DNA of 64,000 nucleotides from Imbricaverruca yamaguchii (GCA_034440575.1 JAOTOL010001339.1:508501-572500), one strand, 5' to 3'. Numbered from the stretch's first letter, positions 10,548-22,797 are shown. Numbers and translations: made by a program. The notes: a model not told the origin generated them from the letters alone.

Positions 10548-11400
10548 TAGACGTTGGAGACCGGTCGATCTTTAGCCCTCCGCGGGGCGCTCACCGTGGC
10601 TGCGAGTAGGAGTTGTAGACCGGTGGACCCCCCGCGGGGCTGGTGCTTGAGTAGACGTTGGAGACCGGTGGACCCCCCGCGGGGCTGGTGCTCGTTGCCA
10701 CCGTGGATGCGAGTCGGCGTTGTAGACCGGTGGACCCTCCGCGGGGCTGGTGCTTGAGTAGACGTTGGAGACCGGTGGACCATCCGCGGGGCTGGTGCTT
10801 GAGCAGACGTTGTAGACCGGTGGACCCTCCGCGGGGCTGGTGCTTGAGTAGACGTTGTAGACCGGTGGACCCTCCGCGGGGCTGGTGCTTGAGTAGACGT
10901 TGTAGACCGGTGGACCCTCCGCGGGGCTGGTGCTTGAGTAGACGTTGTAGACCGGTGGACCCTCCGCGGGGCCGGTGCTCGCCGTGGCTGCGAGTAGACG
11001 TTGTAGACCGGTGGACCCTCCGCGGGGCCGGTGCTCGCCGTGGCTGTGAGTAGACGTTGTAGACCGGTGGACCCTCCGCGGGGCCGGTGCTTGAGTAGAC
11101 GTTGTAGACCGGTGGACCCTCCGCGGGGCCGGTGCTCGCCGTGGCTGTGAGTAGGCGTTGTAGACCGGTGGACCCTCCGCGGGGCCGGTGCTCGCCGTGG
11201 CTGTGAGTAGGCGTTGTAGACCGGTGGACCCTCCGCGGGGCTGGTGCTTGAGTAGACGTTGTAGACCGGTGGACCCTCCGCGGGGCCGGTGCTCGCCGTG
11301 GCTGTGAGTAGACGTCGCAGACCGGTGGACCCTCCGTGGGGCCGGTGCTTGAGTAGACGTTGTAGACCGGTGGACCCTCCGCGGGGCCGGTGCTCGTCAC
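10548..11400 (+). repeat. 45/57-bp minisatellite, about 18 copies
   Basis: Core unit GTAGACGTTGTAGACCGGTG plus GACCCTCCGCGGGGCTGGTG and CTTGA (45 bp). A second unit type replaces CTTGA with CTCGCCGTGGCTGTGA (about 57 bp). The two types alternate irregularly, showing amplification of a composite unit. Long frames on both strands are translations of this array. Confidence 0.92.
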
Positions 11401-11589
11401 CGCACCATGCTGGGCGACACGCCCCTGGGGCGGGACCATGTGAGGCTGAGCGCCCGTGTCACCTTCGGCGCCCGGACAGCTCCGCTAGTCGGCGTGAGGA
11501 CACCAGGTCGTGGCTTGAGGCAGGCGTGACAGCATCTGTGGAGTGTGCAGGTGGCGGGCGTGACGTCATATGAGTGGTGTGTAGGGGTG

Positions 11590-11990
11590 GAGGCTGGTAT
11601 GATATCATTTGTGTATAGTGTGCAGGTGGCGGTTAGAGGCTTGTGTATAGTGTGCAGGTGGTGGTTGGATGCTTGTGCATAGTGTGCAGGTGGCGGTTAG
11701 AGGCTTGTGCATAGTGTGCAGGTGGCGGTTAGAGGCTTGTGCATAGTGTGCAGGTGGTGGTTGGATGCTTGTGTATAGTGTGCAGGTGGCGGTTAGAGGC
11801 TTGTGTGACGGCATATGTACAGTGTAGATGTGGTGGGTGGAGGCTGGTTTGACGTGATGGCGATGTAATGTGCAGGTGGTGGTTGGAGACTGGTGCGAGG
11901 CCTTATGCGCAGTATGCAGGTGGCGGGTGGAGGCTGGTGTGACGTGACGGCGGTGTTATGTGCAGGTGGTGGGTGGAGGCAGGTGTGACG
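11590..11990 (+). repeat. 32-bp minisatellite, 6 good plus several decayed copies
   Basis: Unit TTGTGTATAGTGTGCAGGTG plus GCGGTTAGAGGC, most regular over 11610-11810, then decaying rightwards into GTGCAGGTGGTGGGTGGAGG variants. Confidence 0.88.
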
Positions 11991-12429
11991 TCATTTGGAG
12001 CGGCCATGTCTTGGCACCGCCCACGCTTCGCCGTCGGACCGGTTTTTGACTAGTTCTTATCGCAGTGCGTGCGTGGAAATTCAGCTGCGCTGCTGCGCCG
12101 GAAAAGGTGCAGGTGAACGCGATCGGTGACGGAACGGCTGAAAATAAACAGGGTGGGTCACGGGGTTGTTCTTTTTTCGAGGAGTCCGATTCCTTCCAGT
12201 CACCGCCATTAGGTCAGTAGTAGATTTTCCGATTTAGGGGAGCAGGCACAGTTCCCCTGTGCCACCCTCCCCTTTCCGCCGCTTGTGGTGGACGCTGATG
12301 GCGCGAGCTTGCACATGTTCTGCTGACGAACGTCAGGACACGCAGGAGGAAATCGCAACGGGATTCCTTTCGGCGGCACGCACAAGGGGACAGCACCACT
12401 CCAGTTCCATGGTGACGAGATATGCTTCA

Positions 12430-12725
12430 GTGCATCACATTCATGTACTCGGCTGAATGGCTACTTTCCATTGGTGTGACACGCAGACGGGAGATATTTA
12501 TCTCTGTCCAGGTCTGTCTGCGTCACAGTCCACACATGCTCGGCTGGATAGTAACTTTACACGAGTGTGACGCAGATGGGAGATGTTTAACTCTGTCCTG
12601 CGTCACAGTTCACCTATGCTCGGCCGAGTGGTGACGCCGCGAGTGTGACACAGACGGAAGATGTTTATCTCTGTCCAGGTCTGTCTGTGATACAGTCCAC
12701 ATGCGCTCGGCCGAGTGGTGTGATA
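12430..12725 (+). repeat. About 85-90-bp degenerate tandem repeat, 3 copies
   Basis: Three diverged copies containing GCTCGGC(C/T)GA, GAGTGTGAC(A)CAGA, GGAGATGTTTATCTCTGTCC and CGTCACAGT(C/T)CAC. The left copies are older and less regular. Confidence 0.8.
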
Positions 12726-12729
12726 AAAA

Positions 12730-13423
12730 GCCGCTTCGCTCGGGAGTGGGAGGACAGCTATGAGCAGGTGTGAGGGTGTTGTCTGGCAGGCGGCGCTCTC
12801 CGCAGGGCCGCTTCGCTCGGGAGTGGGAGGACAGCTATGAGCAGGTGTGAGGGTGTTGTCTGGCAGGCGGCGCTCTCCGCAGGGCCGCTTCGCTCGGGAG
12901 TGGGAGGACAGCCATGAGCAGGTGTGAGGGTGTTGTCTGGCAGGCGGCGCTCTCCGCAGGGCCGCTTCGCTCGGGAGTGGGAGGACAGCTATGAGCAGGT
13001 GTGAGGGTGTTGTCTGGCAGGCGGCGCTCTCCGCAGGGCCGCTTCGCTCGGGAGTGGGAGGACAGCTATGAGCAGGTGTGAGGGTGTTGTCTGGCAGGCG
13101 GCGCTCTCCGCAGGGCCGCTTCGCTCGGGAGTGGGAGGACAGCTATGAGCAGGTGTGAGGGTGTTGTCTGGCAGGCGGCGCTCTCCGCAGGGGCCGCTTC
13201 GCTCGGGAGTGGGAGGACAGCCATGAGCAGGTGTGAGGGTGTTGTCTGGCAGGCGGCGCTCTCCGCAGGGCCGCTTCGCTCGGGAGTGGGAGGACAGCTA
13301 TGAGCAGGTGTGAGGGTGTTGTCTGGCAGGCGGCGCTCTCCGCAGGGCCGCTTCGCTCGGGAGTGGGAGGACAGCTATGAGCAGGTGTGAGGGTGTTGTC
13401 TGGCAGGCGGCGCTCTCCGCAGG
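12730..13423 (+). repeat. 77-bp minisatellite, 9 nearly identical copies
   Basis: Nine consecutive 77-bp units starting GCCGCTTCGCTCGGGAGTGG and ending GGCGGCGCTCTCCGCAGG. Units differ by single bases only (GCTATGAG/GCCATGAG, one extra G near 13191). Such homogeneity implies very recent expansion or gene conversion. Confidence 0.95.
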
Positions 13424-13602
13424 CAGATGAGAGGCACTCCAGCCGAGATGTTTGTCTGGGTGTGGGGAGTGGTGGTGAGCGGGACAGCAAGGCCATCTGG
13501 TAATCAGAAGATGGTGGGTTCAGGGAGCGCTGGCCACTCAAATCTTAGGCTCTCCGCCACGGGTTAGTAGGAGTGGCACTCCACCCACCAGTGAGCCGAG
13601 TC

Positions 13603-13785
13603 GGGGCGGGGATGACCGAGTGGTTAAGGTGTCGGGCTATGGGTACCAAAGGTCCCGGGTTCGACACTAGCGCCACTCAGGACATTTCCCAATCCCGCGG
13701 CCCACCGGCGAAGCAGTGTGGGCGGCGCCATTAGCCGTGAATGTGCATAAAGTGTGTCGTGAACCACCCAATAAACAAATAAACA
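13603..13785 (+). mobile_element. tRNA-derived SINE (family D), full-length, 13-bp TSD
   Basis: The head GGATGACCGAGTGGTTAAGG is a tRNA-Leu/Ser-like A-box region and GTCCCGGGTTCGACACT holds the B-box. Then comes the shared body (CCCACCGGCGAAGCAGTGTG) and a tail of AATAAACAAATAAACA type. Direct repeats AGTGAGCCGAGTC at 13590-13602 and 13786-13798 are the target-site duplication. Best reference copy of the family in the window. Confidence 0.92.
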
Positions 13786-14186
13786 AGTGAGCCGAGTCTG
13801 GCATACACATAATCCGAGCCTCTTCTTTTCTACAACAACTAAGTGACGATAGGTCGGATTCAGGTACGACAAAGCTCTGGCAGCCTGAAAAGTAAGAGAC
13901 ACCGTCACTGCGTTGTCAGCTGGCGCGGTATCCACCTATCCCAGCCCGTGTTATCCGCGGCAGTTGAACGGTACACACATTCCGGACGTCCCGCCGCCGA
14001 AACCGCTTCCTGTGGCTCCTTTGTCTTTCTGTCTTGATGAATATTTACTAATTCGTGTGATGTTTATCGGCCCCCAATGCAGCTGTGGTGTCGGTCATCT
14101 CCAGGAACTCCCGGATTAGCGATGGGTCATCGGCAGAATCGGCTGGCTATGTCGGCTCTGTCGCTCCCACCTGTAGGACCACGTGC

Positions 14187-14330
14187 CGCCTGTCGTGTCA
14201 GTCAGGTCGGGGGGTCGTGTCCACCTGCGTGGCCTGTCGTGTCAGTCAGGTCAGGGGGTCGTGTCCACCTGCGTGGCCTGTCGTGTCAGTCAGGTCGGAA
14301 GGTCGTGTCAGGGCCACGGACCTGTGGTGT
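14187..14330 (+). repeat. 44-bp tandem repeat, 3-4 copies
   Basis: Unit TGTCGTGTCAGTCAGGTCGG plus GGGGTCGTGTCCACCTGCGT and GGCC. The flanks decay quickly. Confidence 0.85.
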
Positions 14331-14711
14331 CAGCCAGGTCGGCAGGTCACTGGTCACAGCCCGCAGGGCGACGGTGACCATGATCAGGTTGTCGGTTGAT
14401 GTTCTCAATGAGACTTTCAGCTTAGATACTCGGTTCGATTCCCAGCTGAAATTCCCAGTTATGCTCCTTGCAGAGATTCTCAGTGAGACTTACACTTGCG
14501 ACGCGCGGCTTTTATTCCCAGGCGAGGCCACAGCTGGGGAAATCAGCCGAAGCTTCCAGCCGTCTCTCTCAGCAGAGACACCAGCTGAGCAGTCCAGCTG
14601 CCGTCCGATGAGACGGTGTCCGTGCCGCCACCGGTATATAGCGGCTGGGGAGGCGGCGTGACCCTGGTGGCGGGCGGATCTCGTCTGGGTCGGGCCAGTT
14701 ACAACCCACCG

Positions 14712-14781
14712 CCGGCCGGCTTATCTAATCCAGTGACGTCGATACGGCCCAAGACCCAAATAACTAACTAACTGACTGTCT
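14712..14781 (+). mobile_element. Ultra-short retroposon copy 4 (TSD not clear)
   Basis: Ends GTCGATACGGCCCAAGACCC then AAATAACTAACTAACTGACT, the tail common to the family. The preceding GGCCGGCTTATC can pair with the GGCC before the tail. No certain target-site duplication. Confidence 0.6.
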
Positions 14782-14917
14782 TCTCTAAGGTCGGGTCACT
14801 TCAGCTGCAGCGTGCAATGTGTGGGCGGTTTCCGGTGTAATGTTTCGGCGACCACCGCTCTAATGCTTGAGCAGCTGCCGCTGCAAGATCTTCTGTCTTG
14901 GCGACCACCACTATAAA

Positions 14918-15080
14918 TGGAAGAGTAGTCTGGGATAAGTTGCCCGTCTCACAATCGAAAGGTTGTGGGTTCGAGTCTCGCCAGTCGCCACTCTTCGCCC
15001 GTGACCAATCGGCGTGAAAGATTGGCGACGCTACATGACTCAACGGTCGATGTGCCGTAGAAACAAAAACCGACCGATTG
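14918..15080 (+). mobile_element. tRNA-derived SINE (family A)
   Basis: The head GAGTAGTCTGGGATAAGTTG and CAATCGAAAGGTTGTGGGTT, with the B-box GGTTCGAGTCTC, resemble a tRNA-Val-like gene. The 3' half ACCAATCGGCGTGAAAGATT, GGCGACGCTACATGACTCAA and CGGTCGATG is shared with copies at 44518, 46850 and 56646. It sits inside a decayed tandem repeat (ACCGCTCTAATG-type units, about 14840-15210). Confidence 0.88.
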
Positions 15081-15209
15081 ACGACTACCGCTTTAATGCC
15101 TGAGTGCTACCGCTCTAATGTTCGGGCGTCTATCGCTGCAATGTATGCTGTCTGGGAAACTACCATTTTGATGTCTACTGTCTGGCGTTAGCCGCTCCGA
15201 CATTAGTCT

Positions 15210-16430
15210 GCCCAGCTGCTACTATGTCTGAGACGGATCGGGCGGACACCGCTCTGGTCGCTCTGGCACCCGGACGGGTTGAGGTCATCAGATCTCGAGA
15301 GTATTACCTGCACCTCCGCTGTCTCCAGATGGAAAGGTCAAAGGAGGCAGGGCAGATCAGTGGCAGAGCCTGCGCTGCCACTCCCAGAGGGGAAGGAGTA
15401 GACCCATGGGCTGTGCAGGGGTCAGGGGTCGTTGTACATTCCCTGTGAGATGGTCTTTGTGATATTACACGTATTCTGCAGCCCGGTCGCCTGTTCTGCA
15501 ACCCAGTTGACTGCAGCCTCAGAGCCGGAAATACAAGGCTTTACTGGATTGGAAAGTGCTTTCCAGAGAACAAGTGTAACTGGATATTCCCTTCTTGTAC
15601 GTTGCCACCAAACCTGGATGCTGACCCATGCCATCCGGGAGCCGTGCACGACAGGTCAAGGTCATTTGGCCGACCATATCGCAACGAGAAAGTGAAGCTG
15701 ATATGTTCATCCCCAATTTTCGTAGCTCAATTCCGGAACGGCCCAGTGCTGGCCGCTTCACTGTTACTGCCTGTGGTAAAAGGCACCTTGGATTCCTCAC
15801 CAGACATTTCACAGGCGCAACATGATCAACCAGATGGTCGACGCGCCCATAAACCGCAATAACCTAACCAGATATTTCAGTAAAATCACATGGGCAGGCA
15901 TCGCATGTGCTTCGTAACGATTGGCTGAATGAGATGCCACTGCCGCACCCTTTGATATGCAACATGTCAAAGCGATGGACTGTCATCATGATCGTCATCA
16001 ATAATACGCCAACTTTTTCATGGTCGCCTCCACCATTTCACCTCCGCATCGACAATTCTGACTTCGGTCGGCGGCCGTCGGAAATCCCTGCTCCCAAGGC
16101 TTAGTGACATATCCAAGAGAACGATCGGCGCAATTCCACTTACCAGAGGGACCGATTTTTAACCACATGTTCTGAAGCGAATCCAATGAATCTAATTCCT
16201 GGAAAAATATCGGCATTTTGTGAAGAAATATAAAATTGTCTCAAAATAACCCTTCATTCCGTGAGTGTCCATGCCCGGGATATTTAAGTATTTTTATTTT
16301 ATGTTCTTCACCAACTAGCCGAAAATGAGTTTCTGGATCTGCTGGCGAATGTACTTGTATGACGCATGGAAACCAGATCCACACTTCCCGCACTTTGTTG
16401 AGACTTTCGATCGGCTCAAATAACTCCTTC
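15210..16430. other. Intergenic stretch without recognised gene
   Basis: Only the mini-retroposon at 15812-15866 is recognised. Frames of up to about 97 codons occur on both strands but overlap each other and show no domain. Confidence 0.4.
15812..15866 (+). mobile_element. Ultra-short retroposon copy 5 (13-bp TSD)
   Basis: Body GGCGCAACATGATCAACCAG, ATGGTCGACGCGCCC, ATAAACCGCAATAACCTA, between ACCAGACATTTCA (15799-15811) and ACCAGATATTTCA (15867-15879). One mismatch separates the duplicated targets, so this is a moderately old insertion. Confidence 0.82.
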
Positions 16431-16630
16431 ACTCATCATTCTCTCCTTCACTCATAACCGGCTCAAATGTCTCCTTCACTCCTAACCGGCTCAAATATCT
16501 CCTTCACTCATCATTCTCTCCTTCACTCCTAACCGGCTCAAATATCTTCACTCATCATTCTCTCCTTCACTCCTGACCGACTCAAATATCTTCTTCACTC
16601 TCCTGACCGAATCCAATATCGCCTGTCGAT
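16430..16630 (+). repeat. CTCCTTCACTC-type tandem repeat, irregular
   Basis: Alternating blocks CTCCTTCACTCATCATTCT and CTCCTTCACTCCTAACCGG plus CTCAAATAT, about six in all, with small deletions. Confidence 0.75.
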
Positions 16631-16696
16631 CGACTTTTCTCACTACTTCCATATGCAATCGGCTCGTCACTTAAATGTGCAACCTGAAGCCCGATG

Positions 16697-18620
16697 TACA
16701 CGAGTGGTGGTGTGGTCCGACTGACCAGTGTAGGCGCCGCCTCTCTCCTGTGGTGTCACGGCTGGTACTCCTGTACACTCCAGTGGTGGTGTGGCCCGAC
16801 TGACCAGTGTAGGCGCCGCCTCCCTCCTGTGGTGTCACGGCTGGTACTCCTGTACACTCCAGTGGTGGTGTGGTCCGACTGACCAGTGTAGGCGCCGCCT
16901 CTCTCCTGTGGTGTCACGGCTGGTACTCCTGTACACTCCAGTGGTGGTGTGGCCCGACTGACCAGTGTAGGCGCCGCCTCTCTCCTGTGGTGTCACGGCT
17001 GGTACTCCTGTACACTCCAGTGGTGGTGTGGTCCGACTGACCAGTGTAGCGCCCTCTCTTCTGGCCCGACTGACCAGTGTAGGCGCCGCCTCTCCTGTGG
17101 TGTCACGGCTGGTACTCCTGTACACTCCAGTGGTGGTGTGGTCCGACTGACCAGTGTAGGCGCCGCCTCCCTCCTGTGGTGTCCGGCTGGTACTCCTGTA
17201 CACTCCAGCGGTGGTGGGCCCGACTGACCAGTGTAGGCGCCGCCTCCCTCCTGTGGTGTCACGGCTGGTACTCCTGTACACTCCAGTGGTGGTGTGGCCC
17301 GACTGACCAGTGTAGGCGCCGCCTCTCCTGTGGTGTCACGGCTGGTACTCCTGTACACTCCAGTGGTGGTGTGGCCCGACTGACCAGTGTAGGCGCCGCC
17401 TCCCTCCTGTGGTGTCACGGCTGGTACTCCTGTACACTCCAGTGGTGGTGTGGCCCGACTGACCAGTGTAGGCGCCGCCTCCCTCCTGTGGTGTCACGGC
17501 TGGTACTCCTGTACACTCCAGTGGTGGTGTGGCCCGACTGACCAGTGTAGGCGCCGCCTCTCTCCTGTGGTGTCACGGCTGGTACTCCTGTACACTCCAG
17601 TGGTGGTGTGGCCCGACTGACCAGTGTAGGCGCGCCGCCTCCCTCCTGTGGTGTCACGGCTGGTACTCCTGTACACTCCAGTCCACTGACCAGTGTGGCG
17701 CCGCCTCCCCTCCTGTGGTGTCACGGCTGGTACTCCTGTACACTCCAGGGGGTGGTCCGACTGACCAGTGTAGGCGCCGCCTCTCCCCTGTGGTGTCACG
17801 GCTGGTACTCCTGTACACTCCAGTGGTGGTGTGGCCCGACTGACCAGTGTAGGCGCCGCCTCCCTCCTGTGGTGTCACGGCTGGTACTCCTGTACACTCC
17901 AGTGGTGGTGTGGCCCGCTGACCAGTGTAGGCGCCGCCTCGGACTCCTACACCAGTGTGACCAGTGTAGGCGCCGCCTCCTCCTGTGGTGTCACGGCTGG
18001 TACTCCTGTACACTCCAGTGGTGGTGTGGCCCGACTGACCAGTGTAGGCGCGGCGCCGCCTCCCTCCTGTGGTGTACGGCTGGTACTCCTGTACACTCCA
18101 GTGGTGGTGGCCCGACTGACCAGTGTAGGCGCCGCCTCCTCTCCTGTGGTGTCACGGCTGGTACTCCTGTACACTCCAGTGGTGGTGTGGCCCGACTGAC
18201 CAGTGTAGGCGCCGCCTCCCTCCTGTGGTGTCACGGCTGGTACTCCTGTACACTCCAGTGGTGGTGTGGCCCGACTGACCAGTGTAGGCGCCGCCTCCCT
18301 CCTGTGGTGTCACGGCTGGTACTCCTGTACACTCCAGTGGTGGTGTGGCCCGACTGACCAGTGTAGGGCGCCTCCCTCCTGTGGTGTACGGCTGGTACTC
18401 CTGTACACTCAGTGGTGGTTGGCCCGACTCACCAGTGTAGGTTCTCCTGTGGTGTCACGGCTGGTACTCCTGTACACTCCAGTGGTGGTGTGGTCCGACT
18501 GACCAGTGTAGGCGCCGCCTCCCTCCTGTGGTGTCACGGCTGGTACTCCTGTACACTCCAGTGGTGGTGTGGCCCGACTGACCAGTGTAGGCGCTGCCTC
18601 TCTCCTGTGGTGTCACTGCT
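16697..18620 (+). repeat. 79-bp minisatellite, about 24 copies
   Basis: The longest array in the window. Unit: GTGGTGGTGTGGCCCGACTG, ACCAGTGTAGGCGCCGCCTC, CCTCCTGTGGTGTCACGGCT, GGTACTCCTGTACACTCCA. Several units carry short deletions (around 17050, 17690, 17930, 18370, 18430). Long frames on both strands are repeat translations. Confidence 0.96.
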
Positions 18621-18639
18621 GTCTGTGCCGGTGACTGAC

Positions 18640-19330
18640 CACTTAGCATGACGTCATAGCAACCAGGTGGTAGCTTCAGGTGATGCCAGTGCAATCGGCG
18701 GGATACTTGGGGTGATGTCATCTGGGCGTTTCTTCTTGCCACGTTTAGGTGCAGTATTCCCACGTCGTGGTGTCCTTGAGTCGCAGTGACCGCCAGCCCG
18801 CTGATCACGGCACGTGGTAAGTCTGCAAGTAGGTAGGCCAATTAATCTGCCACCTGGCCGCGCTAGGTCAACTCGTGGGTCATCGCCACGTCAGGCAACG
18901 AGAAGGACGTGTCCCCTCCACCCCCACCCCAAGCTTTTTGGGATTTCTAATTACGCCTATGGCATTCCGTGGAGAAATTCAACATAAAACCCTTTCGCCC
19001 CCACCCCTCCTATTTAGCATCCGGTGGCGATAGCAACCCTCACCCGGCGGTGACGCCGCTGAGTGACGGTTGTTATCGAACAGAGGAGAGTGCAGTTCCT
19101 CTCAGATTCGAGAATGGTTTTAGCATTAGCCCCATGGGTGTTGCTCGAGGGGAAAATGTTTGTAAATGACCTGGCCGGAATCTGAGTGGTACGTGTCCGG
19201 TTCATTTCTGACCTCAGACGATGCTTCAGCGACAGTTGGTCACTTGAAGTGACGTCAGCTAGTCCCAGTCAGCTGGTCCGCTGAGAGTGACTCAGTCCTT
19301 TGCGCAACTCTGATCGACCCATCAGCTTAT
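18640..19330. other. No recognised feature
   Basis: Intergenic sequence between two arrays. No exon or mobile element is recognised. Confidence 0.35.
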
Positions 19331-19339
19331 GTCAGTTTG

Positions 19340-19530
19340 GCGGGCAGGCTGGGGGCCAGCCGAGGGCCGGCTGCGCTCCAGCAGGGGGCGGCTGGGCTGC
19401 GGCAGGGGGCCAGCTGGGCTCCAGCACTGGACCGGATGGGCTCCAACAGGGCTCCAACAGGGGGTTTGCTGGGCTCCGAATGGGCTCTAGCAGGGGGCGG
19501 GATGGGGCCGGCTGGGCTCCGACAGGTTTG
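19340..19530 (+). repeat. Short GGGCTCCAGCAGGGGGC-type tandem repeat
   Basis: Irregular units of about 18-24 bp built on GGCTGGGCTCCAGCAGGGGG with A/G variants. CpG-poor and G-rich on this strand. Confidence 0.75.
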
Positions 19531-20209
19531 GCTAAATCACTTGACACTTGTCGTTCACCACTCATCACTGCTACACGAATCGGGAGAGGGGAGGCAGAAG
19601 TAAAACTGGCCAGTGTTATGTCATTCGGTTGGCTGCAGCTGGCCGCCTAGACGGTGCGGACACAACCGCATGAAGCCGCTGGACATAGGTCGCCTCGGCG
19701 CACTGACCGATTGTGGAAGGGTAGACCATCCTCATGCCGCTGATGGGGGTGACTGGAGCTGGGACAGAGGCTGTGGTAGGGTGATGCTTGGAGAAGAGGT
19801 AGACTCCCGCCACGCCTTTGCTAGGAGGGCCAGGTGGGGACTGAGACGTTGGTAGTAACCGCAACAGTGGTAGTGGCTGGGATAGAGAAGTTACTGGGAC
19901 AGAAGAGGTTACTGGGCATGGACGGTGACTTCAGCAAACAGGTCTGGCGAAACGAAAGTGGGTCGGGATGAACACTCCGGACTTGATGAAATTGGACCTT
20001 ACACCTTTGAGTTACATGGGAGGATCCACATCAACCTTCTCGTTCCCCGATCAAAAGCACTCTGCAACCCCTTTGGGGAGGGGTGGGCCTGGCAGCCGAC
20101 TGGGGAAGACCTAATCTCTGTTGGCAGAAGTAGACTCCCTTCACGCCACTGGTTGTGTCAGGGGCGAAAATTCCTCACGCCACTGACTGGATCAGAGGCC
20201 GACCCCTCA

Positions 20210-21005
20210 TGCCGCTGATTGTGTTATGGACTGACTCCTCACGCCGCTGGTCAACATGGGAGGACTCCTCACGCCACTGACTGTCAGGAGAGGACTTCTC
20301 ATGTCGCTAACTGTCAGTGAGGACTCCTCACGCCACTGACTGTAAGGAGAGGAGTCCTCACGTCGCTGACTGTCAGGAGAGGACTCCTCACGCCGCTGGT
20401 CAACAGGAGAGGACTCCTCACGCCACTGACTGTCAGGGGAAGACTTCTCACACTGCTGACTGCAAGGGGTGGGGAACTCAGCACGCCACTGATTGTTAGT
20501 GGAGGACTCCGCACGCCACTGACGACTGCCAGGGGAGGACTCCTCACGTCACTGACTGTCAGTGGAGGACTCATAATGCCACTGATTGTCAGGGAAGGTC
20601 TCCTCACGCTACTATCAGGGAGGACTCCTCGCGCCAGTAACTGCTAGGGAGGACTCCTCACGCCGCTGACTGTCAGGGGAGGACCCCTCGCGCCACTGAC
20701 TGTCAGGGGAGGACCCCTCGCGCCACTGACCTTCAGGGACCGACTCCTCACGCCGCTGACTGTCAGGGGAGGACTCCTCACGCCACTGACTGTCAGGGGA
20801 GGTTCCTCACGCCGCTGACTGTCCTCACGCCACTGACTGTCAAGGGAGGACTCTTTGGCAGACTGCAGGGACGACCTACGCCGCTGATGGGGAGGACTCC
20901 TCACGCCGCTGACTGTCAGGGGAGGACCCCTCGCGCCACTGACTGTCAGGGGAGAGCTCCTCACGCCACTGACCTTCAGGGACCGACTCCTCACGCCGCT
21001 GACTG
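20210..21005 (+). repeat. About 30-bp minisatellite, about 25 copies
   Basis: Unit GACTCCTCACGCCACTGACT plus GTCAGGGGAG, with CCGCTG/CCACTG and ACCCCTCGCG variants. It is followed within 130 bases by a different array, making a run of arrays from 20.2 to 21.9 kb. Confidence 0.9.
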
Positions 21006-21129
21006 GGCCGGCACGCCCCACTGCGGTCGTCACGCGATGAAGCTGGCGGTGTGAGCGTGCACGCACTCGGGCGTCACAGAGTACCGTGCGACCTTCACCA
21101 TGTGGTAGGGCGACTACGGCAGCTGTCGA

Positions 21130-21875
21130 TTGGTCCTCAGGGACACTGGCTGTCAGCTGGCTCTCAGGGACATTGTGGCTGTCAGCCTGTCATCAGGGAC
21201 ACTGCGACTGTCGTCCGGTCCTCAGGGAAACTGTGGCTGTCAGCTGGTCCTCAGGGTTACTGCGACTGTCGTCCAGTTATAATAAACACTGGCTGTCAGC
21301 TGGTCCTCAAGGACATTGTGGCTATCAGCTAGTTCTCAGGGACACTATGGCTGTCAGCCGGTCCTCAACGATACTGTGGCTGTCAGCTGGTCCTCAGGGA
21401 CACTGGCGATCAGCCGGTCCTCAGGGACACTGTGGCTGTCAGCCGGTCCTCAGGGACACTGGCGATCAGCCGGTCCTCGGGGACACAGTGGTTGTCAGCC
21501 GATCCTCAGGGACACTGTGGCTCCGGCCGGTCCTCAGGGACACTGTGGTTGTCAGCCGGTCCTCAGGGACACTGGGGCTGCCGGCCGGTTCTCATGGACG
21601 CTGTGGCTGGCAGCTGTTCCTCAGGGACACTGTGGCTCCGGCAGGTCCTCAGGGACACTGGGGCTGTCAGCCGGTTCTCAGGGACGCTGTGGCTGTCAGC
21701 CGGTCCTCAAGGACACTATGGCTGTCAGCCGGTCCTCAGGGATACTGGGGCTGCCGGCCGGTGCTCAGGGACGTTGTGGCTGTCAGCCGGTTCTCAGGGA
21801 CGCTGTGGCTGGCAGCTGTTCCTCAGGGACACTCTGACTGTCAGCCAGTCCTCAGCCCTACTGTGGCTGTCAGAG
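21130..21875 (+). repeat. About 29-bp minisatellite, about 25 copies
   Basis: Unit CAGCCGGTCCTCAGGGACAC plus TGTGGCTGT. Several units are trimmed to CTGGCGAT or CTCCGG types. GTCCTCAGGGACAC is an imperfect palindrome, so each unit could fold. Confidence 0.9.
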
Positions 21876-22227
21876 ACACTGGAACTGTCAGCTACTTATT
21901 TGGGCACGATGACACAGCAGTAATGTGGCGACCAGGTGTCCATGAGTATTCAGTGATTAAATTATTGTACTACCCGTTATGCAGCATGGTAATGATCCCG
22001 TGCGGTACAACATCTCACATGCTTGCTGTAGTTCTCTGCGGAACAGCATGCGCTGCAGCATCTGCTGTCATCCAATACGGTAGCAGCTAGGTCACCATGT
22101 AGTGCAGTGTCAGCTTTCCCTGCATTGTTGCATGGCAACGTTCACTTCCGTGCGCTACGGAATCTCACTCACTGTAGCACCGTGTGTTACAGTCAACGGT
22201 AACGTCTCTCCCTCTCAGGGAGGTGTA

Positions 22228-22650
22228 TCATAACCCTCACTGGTCGTAACCTCCACAGTTCGTAACCTACACAAATTCAGCATACCTGAAGCGGTCGTAA
22301 CCTTCACAGGTCATACCCTTCACAGGTCATACCCTCCACAGTTGCAACATCCACAACTCCGAAGAGGTCATAGCTTTCACAGGTTACAACCTCCACAACT
22401 CGAAGAGGTCATAACCTTCACAGTCCACAATCTCCACAACTACGAAGCGGTCATAACCTCCACCGGTTGCAACTTCATCAATTCCGAAGCAGTCATAACA
22501 TATACAACTCACAACCTCAACAACTCGAAGCGGTTGTAACCCACGGTTCACAACCTCCACAACTCCGAAGCGGTCATAGCCTCCACAGGTCACAACCTCC
22601 GCAACTCCGGAGCGGTCATAATCTTCACAGCTCACAGCCAATTCAAGAAC
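22228..22650 (+). repeat. About 28-bp minisatellite, left arm of an inverted pair
   Basis: Units of CTCCGAAGCGGTCATAACCT plus CCACAGGT/CCACAA types. The same unit appears in reverse complement at 22925-23130, so the two arrays form arms of a large imperfect inverted repeat around the TTAGG tract. Confidence 0.85.
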
Positions 22651-22722
22651 TGCATATTTACCTAGAAGCATCACCTTAGCTAGATATCGCTAGGTTGCAG
22701 CATAGTCTAGGTATTATGTTTG

Positions 22723-22797
22723 GTTAGGTTAGGTTAGATCATGCTATATTATATTATGTTAGGTTATGCTATGTTAGGTTAGGTTAGGTTAGGTTAC
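22723..22797 (+). repeat. Interstitial (TTAGG)n arthropod telomere-type tract
   Basis: Two runs: about three TTAGG units at 22723-22738 and about five at 22758-22796, separated by ATGCTATATTATATTATG. TTAGG is the common arthropod telomere repeat. A short internal run can arise by telomerase-mediated break repair or from a retroelement. It lies between inverted minisatellite arms. Confidence 0.8.

Noticed and set aside
10591..11439. 282-codon minus-strand frame
   Set aside because: A 45/57-bp minisatellite translation; composition follows the repeat unit.
8811..13423. Regular repeats that could suggest a CRISPR array
   Set aside because: Units are contiguous with no variable spacers, and the DNA is eukaryotic.
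16694..18841. Many long frames on both strands (up to 249 codons)
   Set aside because: All are phases of the 79-bp minisatellite; they overlap and change frame with every deletion.
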